Origin: Stenotrophomonas maltophilia
GTDB lineage: Bacteria; Pseudomonadota; Gammaproteobacteria; Xanthomonadales; Xanthomonadaceae
Assembly (NCBI RefSeq): GCF_039555535.1
Contig: NZ_CP154630.1
Span: forward strand, 248,001-312,000
Reading direction: 5' to 3'
DNA length: 64,000 nt
This document shows, piece by piece, positions 38,300-45,343 of this stretch. The position numbers were made by a program, and so were the translations under genes. The notes below the pieces were generated by a model. The model saw nothing but the letters and a program-made list of their open reading frames with translations, was not told where the DNA came from and did not search any database. Numbering within the stretch: the stretch's first letter is position 1; every line of letters begins with the position of its first letter.

Positions 38300-39466
38300 A
38301 TGAGCCACTCGATGACGACGGAACTGGAAGAAGCGCAGCAGGCGTACCGCGAGGCCGCGCGCGACTTCGCACAGGCCGAACTGGCACCGCACGCCGCGCG
38401 ATGGGATGCGGAGGGCATCTTTCCGCGCGAGGCGATCGCCAAGGCCGGTGAACTGGGCTTCTGCGGTCTGTACATGGACCCGGAAGTGGGCGGCAGCGGC
38501 CTGAGCCGACTGGACGCCGCCGTCGTCATCGAGGAGCTCGCCAACGTCGATCCGTCGACCGCGGCCTACATCAGCATCCACAACATGGCCTCGTGGATGG
38601 TGTCCAAGTGGGGCCAGCCGGCACTGCGCGATGCGTGGGGCACCGACCTGTCCTCGGGCATCAAGCTGGCCTCGTACTGCCTGACCGAGCCGGGTGCCGG
38701 TTCCGATGCGGCCTCGCTGAAGACCACGGCGGTGCGCGATGGTGATCACTTCGTGCTGAACGGCTCCAAGGCCTTCATTTCCGGCGCTGGTGCCACCGAG
38801 CTGCTGGTGGTGATGGCGCGTACCGGCGGTGTCGGTGCAGGTGGCGTCAGCGCCATTGCAGTGCCGTCGGACCTGCCGGGCATCAGCTTCGGCCGCAAGG
38901 AAGAGAAGATGGGCTGGAACAGCCAGCCCACCCGTGGCATCACCTTCGAAAACGTCCGCGTGCCGGTCAGCCACCTTCTGGGAGAGGAAGGTGGCGGCTT
39001 CAAGCTGGCGATGAAGGGGCTGGACGGCGGCCGCATCAACATCGCCGCCTGCTCGCTGGGTGCCGCGCAGGGCGCGCTGGATGCCGCACGCCGCTATATG
39101 GGCGAGCGCCGCCAGTTCGGCAAGGCGCTGGCCGAGTTCCAGGCGCTGCAGTTCAAGCTGGCCGACATGGTCACCCAGCTGGTGGCCGCCCGGCAGATGG
39201 TGCACACCGCCGCGCGCAAGCTCGATGCCGGTGCCAGCGATGCCAATGTCTGGTGCGCGATGGCCAAGCGCTTCGCCACCGATGCCGGTTTCAACGTCTG
39301 CAACGAAGCGCTGCAGATCCATGGTGGCTACGGCTACATCCGCGAATACCCGATCGAGCGCCTGCTGCGTGACTGTCGCGTGCACCAGATCCTGGAAGGC
39401 ACCAACGAGATCATGCGGGTGATCGTTGCCCGTCACCTGCTCAACACCGAAGAGGAACTGCGATGA
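38300..39466 (+). CDS. Isobutyryl-CoA dehydrogenase
   Basis: A 388-residue acyl-CoA dehydrogenase. YCLTEPGAGSDAASLKT binds FAD/substrate, and the catalytic glutamate is in the C-terminal ILEGTNEIMRVI. The position in the valine operon (mmsA, enoyl-CoA hydratase, HIBYL-CoA hydrolase, mmsB) indicates isobutyryl-CoA as substrate, giving methacrylyl-CoA. It begins 14 bases after mmsA behind AGGAGCAGCC, and its TGA overlaps the next ATG. Confidence 0.9.
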   Translation: MSHSMTTELEEAQQAYREAARDFAQAELAPHAARWDAEGIFPREAIAKAGELGFCGLYMDPEVGGSGLSRLDAAVVIEELANVDPSTAAYISIHNMASWMVSKWGQPALRDAWGTDLSSGIKLASYCLTEPGAGSDAASLKTTAVRDGDHFVLNGSKAFISGAGATELLVVMARTGGVGAGGVSAIAVPSDLPGISFGRKEEKMGWNSQPTRGITFENVRVPVSHLLGEEGGGFKLAMKGLDGGRINIAACSLGAAQGALDAARRYMGERRQFGKALAEFQALQFKLADMVTQLVAARQMVHTAARKLDAGASDANVWCAMAKRFATDAGFNVCNEALQIHGGYGYIREYPIERLLRDCRVHQILEGTNEIMRVIVARHLLNTEEELR

Positions 39467-40260
39467 AGGATTGGCGTACCCAGGAGCACGTGGGCCTGAA
39501 GGTCGAGGCCGACGGCCACACCGCCGTGGTCACCCTGCACAACCCGCCGGCGCACACCTGGACCGTGCACAGCCTGTCAGCGCTGCGCGACCTGGTCGGC
39601 GCGCTCAACGCAGACCGCGACATCTACGCGCTGGTGATCACCGGCGACGGTGAGAAATTCTTCTCCGCCGGTGCCGACCTCAACCAGTTCGCCTCCGGTG
39701 ACAAGGCCGCTGCACGTGAAGCCGCGCGCCGTTTCGGTGAAGCCTTCGAAGCGCTGTCCGGTTTCCGTGGTGTGTCGATCGCCGCGATCAACGGCTACGC
39801 CATGGGCGGTGGCCTGGAATGCGCGCTGGCCTGCGACCTGCGCATCATCGAAGACCACGCCCAGGTCGCGCTGCCGGAGGCCACCGTCGGCCTGTTGCCG
39901 TGCGCCGGTGGCACCCAGAACCTGCCGCGCCTGGTGGGCGAGGGATGGGCCAAGCGCATGATCCTGCTGGGCGAGCGCATCAACGCCGAGACCGCACTGC
40001 GCATTGGCTTGGCCGAAGAAAAGGTTGGCAAGGGCGAATCCAAGGCACTGGCGCTGGAATGGGCGAAGAAGGCCGGCAAGCAGAGCCCGACCAGCATCGC
40101 CGCCTGCAAGACCCTGGTGCAGTCCACCCGCACCGGCACCCACGCCTCGGCGCTGGTGGCCGAGCGCGAAGCCTTCGTCGACCTGTTCGACACCGCCGAC
40201 CAGGTCGAGGGCGTGACTGCCTTCCTGGAAAAGCGCACCGCGCAGTGGAAGAACGCATGA
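39463..40260 (+). CDS. Enoyl-CoA hydratase (valine pathway)
   Basis: A 265-residue crotonase-fold enzyme, predicted to hydrate methacrylyl-CoA to 3-hydroxyisobutyryl-CoA. The oxyanion-hole segments are KFFSAGADLNQF and INGYAMGGGLECALACDLRI; a candidate catalytic glutamate lies in ALPEATVGLLPCAGGT. It is coupled by ATGA overlaps to both neighbours. The assignment of substrate rests on the operon. Confidence 0.9.
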   Translation: MKDWRTQEHVGLKVEADGHTAVVTLHNPPAHTWTVHSLSALRDLVGALNADRDIYALVITGDGEKFFSAGADLNQFASGDKAAAREAARRFGEAFEALSGFRGVSIAAINGYAMGGGLECALACDLRIIEDHAQVALPEATVGLLPCAGGTQNLPRLVGEGWAKRMILLGERINAETALRIGLAEEKVGKGESKALALEWAKKAGKQSPTSIAACKTLVQSTRTGTHASALVAEREAFVDLFDTADQVEGVTAFLEKRTAQWKNA

Positions 40261-41432
40261 GCACCGACACCGCTGCCGACGACGCACCGGTGCTGTTCGA
40301 AGAGCGCGTGGCCGGCAACGGCACCCGCATCGGCATCGCCACGCTCAACGCGCCGCGTACGCTCAATGGTTTCTCGCTGCCGATGGCGCACCTGCTGCTG
40401 AAGCAGTTGAACGCCTGGGCCGACGACGGCGGCATCGCCATGGTGGTGCTGCAGGGTGCTGGCGAAAAGGCGTTCTGCGCCGGCGGCGACCTGCACAGCC
40501 TGTACCAGAGCATGGTCGCCTTCCGCGAGGCCGGCCGCAGCGACATCCGCGAGAACGACTACGCGGCCGAGTTCTTCGACGTCGAATACCGCGTCGATTA
40601 CCTCATCCACACCTACGCCAAGCCGATCCTGTGCTGGGGCCACGGCATCGTGATGGGCGGCGGCATCGGCCTGATGTCCGGCGCCAGCCATCGCGTGGTC
40701 AGCGAGCGCTCCAAGCTGGCCTTCCCGGAAATCACCGTCGGCCTGTTCCCCGATGTCGGTGGCAGCTGGCTGCTGCCGCGCGTGCCCGGCAAGGGCGGCC
40801 TGTTCCTGGCCCTGACCGGCGCCCTGCTCAACCCGGGTGATGCCATCTATGCCGGCCTGGCCGATGTGCACGTGGCTGAAGAACGCCGCAGCGCGGTGTT
40901 CGATGCGCTGCTGCAGGTGGCCTGGTCGGGCGATGCCGCACACAACCACGAACGCCTCAGCCATCTGCTGCAGTCCCACGCCAGCGATGCCGCCACCGGT
41001 CCGCTGCTGGCCAATGCCGCGCAGGTCGACGGGCTGTGCGAGGGCGATGACCTTGCCGCCATCATCGATCGCATCAGTGGCCTGCAGACCGACGATGCCT
41101 GGCTGCAGGCGGCACAGAAGACCCTCGCTGCTGGCGCGCCGGGCTCGGCGCGGCTGGCCTTTGAACTGCAGCGCCGCAGCGCCGGCCAGGATCTGGCCAG
41201 TGTCTATCGTCTGGAGTACATCACCGCGCTGCATTGCGCCGCCCACGGCGATTTCGCCGAAGGCATCCGCGCGCTGCTGATCGACAAGGACCGCAACCCG
41301 CAGTGGAACCCGGCCAGCCTGGCCGAGGCCGACACCGCGTGGGCCGATACGTTCTTCGCTTCGCCCTGGGCCGATGCCGCGCATCCGCTGGCCGACCTGG
41401 GCACCCCCGTCGCTGAAAGGAGCCTGGCATGA
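40257..41432 (+). CDS. 3-Hydroxyisobutyryl-CoA hydrolase
   Basis: A 391-residue crotonase-superfamily thioesterase, longer than hydratases as expected of HIBCH. KAFCAGGDLHSLY, HGIVMGGGIGLMSGASHRVV and the FPEITVGLFPDVGGSW segment with catalytic residues are present. It releases free 3-hydroxyisobutyrate for the dehydrogenase encoded next. Start and stop both overlap neighbours by four bases. Confidence 0.92.
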   Translation: MSTDTAADDAPVLFEERVAGNGTRIGIATLNAPRTLNGFSLPMAHLLLKQLNAWADDGGIAMVVLQGAGEKAFCAGGDLHSLYQSMVAFREAGRSDIRENDYAAEFFDVEYRVDYLIHTYAKPILCWGHGIVMGGGIGLMSGASHRVVSERSKLAFPEITVGLFPDVGGSWLLPRVPGKGGLFLALTGALLNPGDAIYAGLADVHVAEERRSAVFDALLQVAWSGDAAHNHERLSHLLQSHASDAATGPLLANAAQVDGLCEGDDLAAIIDRISGLQTDDAWLQAAQKTLAAGAPGSARLAFELQRRSAGQDLASVYRLEYITALHCAAHGDFAEGIRALLIDKDRNPQWNPASLAEADTAWADTFFASPWADAAHPLADLGTPVAERSLA

Positions 41433-42319
41433 GCCGCATTGCATTCATTGGGTTGGGCAACATGGGTGGCCCGATGGCCGCCAATCTGGTCAAGAACGGC
41501 CACACCGTGCGCGTGTTCGATCTGGTCCCGGCCGCAGTGCAGGCCGCCGTCGACGCCGGTGCCAGCGCGGCCGCGTCGGCACGCGAAACCCTGGCCGATG
41601 CCGAAGTGGTGATCTCGATGCTGCCGGCCAGCCGCCACGTCGAAGGCGTGTACCTGGGCGACGACGGCATTCTCGCCGCGATTCCCGCCGGTGCACTGGT
41701 CATCGACTGCAGCACCATCGCCCCGGCCAGCGCACGCAAGGTTTCTGAAGCCGCCGCCGCGCGCGGCCTGCAGATGATCGACGCGCCGGTGTCCGGCGGT
41801 ACCGCCGGTGCCCAGGCCGGCACATTGACCTTCATCGTCGGTGGTGAAGAGGACGCGCTGGAACGCGCGCGCCCGGTGCTGCAGGCGATGGGCAAGAACA
41901 TCTTCCACGTGGGCGCCAGCGGCGCCGGTCAGGTCGCCAAGCTGTGCAACAACATGGCACTGGGCGTGATCATGGCGGTGACCGGTGAAGCCATTGCGCT
42001 CGGCGTGGCGCACGGGCTGGACCCGAAGGTGCTGTCGCAGATGATGGCGGTCAGCACGGGCCGCAGCTGGGCCACCGAAGTGTGCAACCCGTGGCCGGGC
42101 GTGCTGGAGAATGCGCCGGCCTCGCGCGGCTACAGCGGCGGTTTCGGCAGTGACCTGATGCTGAAGGACATGGGTCTGGCGGTGGAAGCGGCGATGAGTG
42201 TCGGCGCCTCGATTCCGCTGGGCGAAGTGGCCCGCAACCTGTACTCGATGAACCACCAGGCCGGCCGCGGCAAGCTGGATTTCTCCAGCGTCGTGCAGCT
42301 CATCACGAGCGAGAAGTAA
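41429..42319 (+). CDS. mmsB: 3-Hydroxyisobutyrate dehydrogenase
   Basis: A 296-residue NAD-dependent dehydrogenase producing methylmalonate semialdehyde, the substrate of MmsA. The N-terminal Rossmann motif FIGLGNMGGPMAANLVKNGH includes the beta-HAD family signature. APVSGGTAGAQAGTLTFIVGG and the catalytic lysine in GAGQVAKLCNNM follow. It is the last gene of the operon, and a strong terminator lies 184 bases downstream. Confidence 0.95.
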   Translation: MSRIAFIGLGNMGGPMAANLVKNGHTVRVFDLVPAAVQAAVDAGASAAASARETLADAEVVISMLPASRHVEGVYLGDDGILAAIPAGALVIDCSTIAPASARKVSEAAAARGLQMIDAPVSGGTAGAQAGTLTFIVGGEEDALERARPVLQAMGKNIFHVGASGAGQVAKLCNNMALGVIMAVTGEAIALGVAHGLDPKVLSQMMAVSTGRSWATEVCNPWPGVLENAPASRGYSGGFGSDLMLKDMGLAVEAAMSVGASIPLGEVARNLYSMNHQAGRGKLDFSSVVQLITSEK

Positions 42320-42369
42320 CCGGTCTGCGGCGCGCCTTTCCTCCGTATGGATGGCGCCCCCCGGATTCT

Positions 42370-42452
42370 GTAGAGCCGAGCCCATGCTCGGCTGCTTTTC
42401 CGCCGGATGTCTCAGCGTCGGACGGATCAGCAGAGCATGGGCTCGGCGCTAC
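42370..42452. repeat. Paired SMAG elements
   Basis: A GTAGAGCCGAGCCCATGC arm and a slightly diverged complementary arm ending GGCTCGGCGCTAC. Confidence 0.78.
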
Positions 42453-42502
42453 GCAAGCGAATGCGTCCCCGGTCGCGTGCCGGGGCCCATCCGAGGTGGG
42501 AT

Positions 42503-42545
42503 GGGCGGACGCCCGGTTTCGACCGGCATCCGCCCATTTTTTTTT
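42503..42545 (+). terminator. Strong intrinsic terminator of the valine operon
   Basis: Stem GGGCGGACGCCCGGT with ACCGGCATCCGCCC around TTCG, then a run of nine T. A further stem GCCCATCC/GGATGGGC precedes it. Confidence 0.85.
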
Positions 42546-42641
42546 GGGGTCGGATCCCTTTCGCAACGCGAAAAGGCTCTGACCCCTGAGATCCTGTGCT
42601 GGGGTCAGAGCCCTTTGCCGTTGGCAAAGGGATCCGACCCC
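42546..42641. repeat. GGGGTC-headed palindromes, copies 4 and 5 in tandem
   Basis: Two inverted repeats, 42546-42586 and 42601-42641, with GGGGTC/GACCCC ends and inner AAGGG or CCCTTT arms, separated by 14 bases. Together with the terminator they fill the 340-base gap, in which I see no gene. Confidence 0.78.
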
Positions 42642-42659
42642 GGCCGACCCCGCGTTGCA

Positions 42660-43085
42660 TCAGGCAACGATCAACGTCACGTCGATGTTGCCGCGGGTGG
42701 CATTGGAGTACGGGCAGACGATGTGCGCCTTCTGCACCAGTTCTTCCACCTGCTCGCGCGGCACGCCCGGCACGTTGATGGTCAGCTCGGCTTCGATGCC
42801 GAAGCCGGTCGGGATCTGGCCGATGCCGACCTTGCCGGTGACGGTGGTGTCGGCCGGCAGCGCGACCTTGGCCTGGCCGGCCACGAACTTCAGCGCGCCC
42901 AGGAAGCAGGCCGAGTAGCCCGCGGCGAACAGCTGCTCCGGGTTGGTGCCCGGGCCGCCGGCGCCGCCCAGCTCGCGCGGGGTCGACAGCTGGATGTCCA
43001 GCACGTTGTCGGAGGACACGGAACGGCCTTCACGGCCGCCGGTGGAGGTGGCCTGGGCGGTGTACAGAACCTTTTCGATGGACAT
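42660..43085 (-). CDS. ohr: Organic hydroperoxide resistance protein
   Basis: A 141-residue OsmC/Ohr-fold peroxidase reducing organic hydroperoxides with lipoyl thiols. The two redox cysteines are in YSACFLGAL and [13 protein letters not shown], and the spacing is that of Ohr rather than OsmC. No ohrR is adjacent. Upstream, GCGTACG occurs twice as a direct repeat (43144-43150 and 43163-43169), a possible regulator site of unknown identity. Confidence 0.95.
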   Translation of the reverse strand: MSIEKVLYTAQATSTGGREGRSVSSDNVLDIQLSTPRELGGAGGPGTNPEQLFAAGYSACFLGALKFVAGQAKVALPADTTVTGKVGIGQIPTGFGIEAELTINVPGVPREQVEELVQKAHIVCPYSNATRGNIDVTLIVA

Positions 43086-43196
43086 CGGGATGCTCCTGGT
43101 CGGTGGGTGGGTGTTGCGTTGGAGCCTACTTTGCCCGGTTTCCGCGTACGTTGGGTTGCAATGCGTACGAAAAACTTGATTGATCGTCCTGCGGGC

Positions 43197-44153
43197 CTAG
43201 ATCGTCCATTCGCGGTCGGTGGTGAACATGATGGTCAGCCAGCGGTCCGGCGAAGCCTCGCCCAGTGCATCGCCGATCTCATCACGCAGCTGGTCCCATT
43301 CCACCAGCGGCCGCGGCGGGTCGTCCTCGCGCACCACGAAGAACAACTCGATCTGCTCGCCACGCCCCACCTGCGCCACGTAGCTGCGGTGCTCGACGAA
43401 GCCATGCCTGGCGACGATGCCGCGCGCCACCGCATCCACGTGGGCCTGCAGTTCCGGCGGCGTCACCAGCAGGATGCCGGCCAGCGCCCGGCGTACGGTG
43501 CCGAGCGGGGCGATCATCACCAGCACGCAGACGAAGGCGAGGATGGCCGGGTCGATGTACGGCCCGACCCAGGCCCACGAGGTGCCCTGCACCAGCACGC
43601 CGCCGAGGAAGGCCAGCAGGTAGCAGGCCGACATGCTGGCCGCGATCACCCAGTTCTTTGCATCCAGCGCGATGAACTCCGAGCCGATGCGGCGGTTGGC
43701 GCGCAGGATGAACCACGCCAGTGCGCCTTCGCCCACGATCGACAGCCCGGCAAAGGCGATGGCCGGGCCCAGCGCAATGTGGCGGCCCCCGGACATCAGT
43801 GCATCCACCGCATTGACCAGGGCATACAGTGCCGCACCGATCATCAGCGTGCCGCTGACCCCCAGCACGATCGGTTCCAGGTGCCAGAAGCCCATGGTGA
43901 AGCGCTGGTTGAGCCGCGATTGCAGGGCGTCGGTCTGTGTGGACAGCGCGATCAGCCGTGCCACCAGCAGCGACAGCCAGGTCATCACCACGTCGATCAG
44001 GCCGTAGATGCCGTCGAAGATGATCAATGACGAATTGGCGAGCAGGCCGAACACCACCGCCGCCGCGGCCAGCAGCAGCGAAGCGGCGATCGACAGGCGC
44101 AGCACGCCCTGTTCGGTGGCGGGGTCGAAGAACTGCGGGCGATCGGTAGGCAT
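43197..44153 (-). CDS. Cation diffusion facilitator family transporter
   Basis: A 318-residue inner membrane protein with six predicted membrane helices and a short cytoplasmic C-terminal domain. SLIIFDGIYGLIDVVMTWLSL and the GSEFIALDAKNWVIAASMS segment correspond to the metal-binding helices 2 and 5, although the paired D/H pattern is partly replaced (DGIYGLID, DAKNW). It belongs to an unusual CDF branch; its metal is not predictable. The ATG is at 44153. The SulP relic starts just upstream in the opposite direction. Confidence 0.83.
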   Translation of the reverse strand: MPTDRPQFFDPATEQGVLRLSIAASLLLAAAAVVFGLLANSSLIIFDGIYGLIDVVMTWLSLLVARLIALSTQTDALQSRLNQRFTMGFWHLEPIVLGVSGTLMIGAALYALVNAVDALMSGGRHIALGPAIAFAGLSIVGEGALAWFILRANRRIGSEFIALDAKNWVIAASMSACYLLAFLGGVLVQGTSWAWVGPYIDPAILAFVCVLVMIAPLGTVRRALAGILLVTPPELQAHVDAVARGIVARHGFVEHRSYVAQVGRGEQIELFFVVREDDPPRPLVEWDQLRDEIGDALGEASPDRWLTIMFTTDREWTI

Positions 44154-44162
44154 GACCCGATT

Positions 44163-44187
44163 GTAGAGCGGCGCCATGCTCCGCTGC
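44163..44187. repeat. SMAG-type palindrome
   Basis: A GTAGAGCGGCGCCATGCTCC-headed copy between the CDF gene and the SulP relic. Confidence 0.6.
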
Positions 44188-44519
44188 CTTCTGCTGCCCG
44201 GCATCGTCGTCGTCCTGCCGCTGATTCCCGAGGCTATCGCCCTCTCGCTCATCGCCGGCGTCAACCCGCGTTCTCCATTGCCTTCATCGCCGGCATCCTG
44301 GGAAACGCTGCGCATCCTGTTGCCGGTGTCGGCCACGCTGGCCGTGGTCGGCCCGCTCGAATCGATGATGACCACCTGTGGGACCTGACTGCCGTGGCCG
44401 CCTTGGAACGCGCGCAGGAAAAGCTGGCCGCGCATGGTGCGGAGGTGACGATGGTGGGCCTCAATGCGGCCTGCCAGACATTGATCGAGCAGGTGGAAGC
44501 GCGCGGCGGCGGGCACTGA
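44188..44519 (+). pseudogene. Relic of a SulP-family anion transporter
   Basis: Disjointed pieces of one SulP protein in different frames. LPLIPEAIALSLIAGVNP matches the first membrane helix, FSIAFIAGILGN (next frame) a following piece, ILLPVSATLAVVGPLESMMT a mid-protein helix, and HLWDLTAVAALERAQEKLA with AEVTMVGLNAACQTL the C-terminal STAS domain. A complete gene would be about 1.5 kb, so most has been deleted and the frame broken. It is nonfunctional. Confidence 0.75.
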
Positions 44520-44537
44520 AGCGGTCACCTGGCCCGG

Positions 44538-44560
44538 GTAGCGCCGGGCCACGCCCGGCG
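44538..44560. repeat. SMAG-type palindrome
   Basis: A GTAGCGCCGGGCC-headed copy 18 bases before the antitoxin stop. Confidence 0.65.
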
Positions 44561-44576
44561 AATGAAGCGGTCGCGG

Positions 44577-44870
44577 TCAGGCCTTGCCGGCCTGCACGAT
44601 CAGGTGCACCCCAAGCGCTGACAGCACACGTTGCACGGTATCGAAGCGTGGGTGTGCTCCGGGGCGCAGCGCCTTGTACAGGCTCTCGCGTCCAAGACCG
44701 GACACCTCGGCAACGCCGCCCATGCCGCGGGCGCGCGCCACTGTTCCGAGCGCCTCCTGGAAGTGGCCCGCATCACCTGCTGCCAACGCCTCGCTCAGAT
44801 AGGTGGCGATTGCGACGTCATCAGCCAGATAGTCGGCGGGGTCGAAGGGAATCGTCTTCAGCTTGCTCAT
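44577..44870 (-). CDS. HigA/HI1420-type antitoxin, module 1
   Basis: A 97-residue addiction-module antidote: an N-terminal toxin-wrapping part (FDPADYLADDVAIATYLSEA) and a C-terminal helix-turn-helix (GGVAEVSGLGRESLYKALRP). It would neutralise the toxin encoded 38 bases upstream and repress their promoter. Gene order is toxin then antitoxin. About half of its residues are shared with the antitoxin of module 2 at 57.9 kb. Confidence 0.88.
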   Translation of the reverse strand: MSKLKTIPFDPADYLADDVAIATYLSEALAAGDAGHFQEALGTVARARGMGGVAEVSGLGRESLYKALRPGAHPRFDTVQRVLSALGVHLIVQAGKA

Positions 44871-44908
44871 GGGGAGAGTCCTGGGAACGGCATGGAATCA
44901 AATGGTGG

Positions 44909-45199
44909 CTACAGCAGCTCCGCGAGCCTGACCGCTTTTTCGATATCGCGACGCTGGCTCGACTTGTCGCCACCGTGCAGGAGCACGACGATGGATCTCC
45001 CGCGACGCGTGAAATACACGCGATATCCCGGCCCATGGTTGATTCGCAGTTCGCTCACGCCATGACCCACTGATCGAACATCTCCCTCGAGACCGCGGGC
45101 GACGCGCTGCAGGCGCTCCACGATCACGCCGCGGGCCCTGCTGTCGTTGAGTCCGCGCAGCCATCGCGTGAATGTTTCTGTTGCCTGGAGAATCGCCAT
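44909..45199 (-). CDS. RelE/ParE-superfamily toxin (HI1419/HigB type), module 1
   Basis: A 96-residue toxin of the phage-derived Gp49/HigB-like family: TETFTRWLRGLND, GVSELRINHGPGYRVYFTRRG, VVLLHGGDKSSQRRDIEKA. Relatives cleave mRNA on the ribosome. The start ATG is only six bases after the predicted -10 box, so the transcript may be leaderless. It is closely related to module 2 (shared GVSELRI, GPGYRVY and QRRDIEKA). Confidence 0.88.
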   Translation of the reverse strand: MAILQATETFTRWLRGLNDSRARGVIVERLQRVARGLEGDVRSVGHGVSELRINHGPGYRVYFTRRGRSIVVLLHGGDKSSQRRDIEKAVRLAELL

Positions 45200-45205
45200 T
45201 CATCC

Positions 45206-45233
45206 ACAGTATCCATAAGGATACATGGTTCAA
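45206..45233 (-). promoter_or_regulatory. Toxin-antitoxin promoter with palindromic operator, module 1
   Basis: On the minus strand: -35 TTGAAC (45233-45228), 16 bases, -10 TACTGT (45211-45206). Between them is the perfect palindrome GTATCC-ATAA-GGATAC (45209-45224). Module 2 has the same arrangement with GTAGCC-N4-GGCTAC. Confidence 0.6.
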
Positions 45234-45272
45234 TTGGCATCCGCGACGATCATCGACGCACCGTGCTCGACC

Positions 45273-45302
45273 CCACTGGTCTGCCTCAGGCGGACCAGTG
45301 GG
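45273..45302 (-). terminator. Hairpin downstream of the effector gene
   Basis: A 13-base stem with one mismatch (CCACTGGTCTGCC with GGCGGACCAGTGG) around TCA, 42 bases beyond the effector stop. It lacks a U tract, so it may be a weak terminator that separates the effector from the toxin-antitoxin promoter. Confidence 0.45.
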
Positions 45303-45343
45303 AGCGCGCGAATGACGACAGCAGGCCCGTGGGCCTGCATCCC

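Noticed and set aside
42546..42641. CRISPR-like repeat pair
   Set aside because: Only two units, each palindromic, with no uniform spacer and no cas genes; belongs to the dispersed GGGGTC palindrome family.
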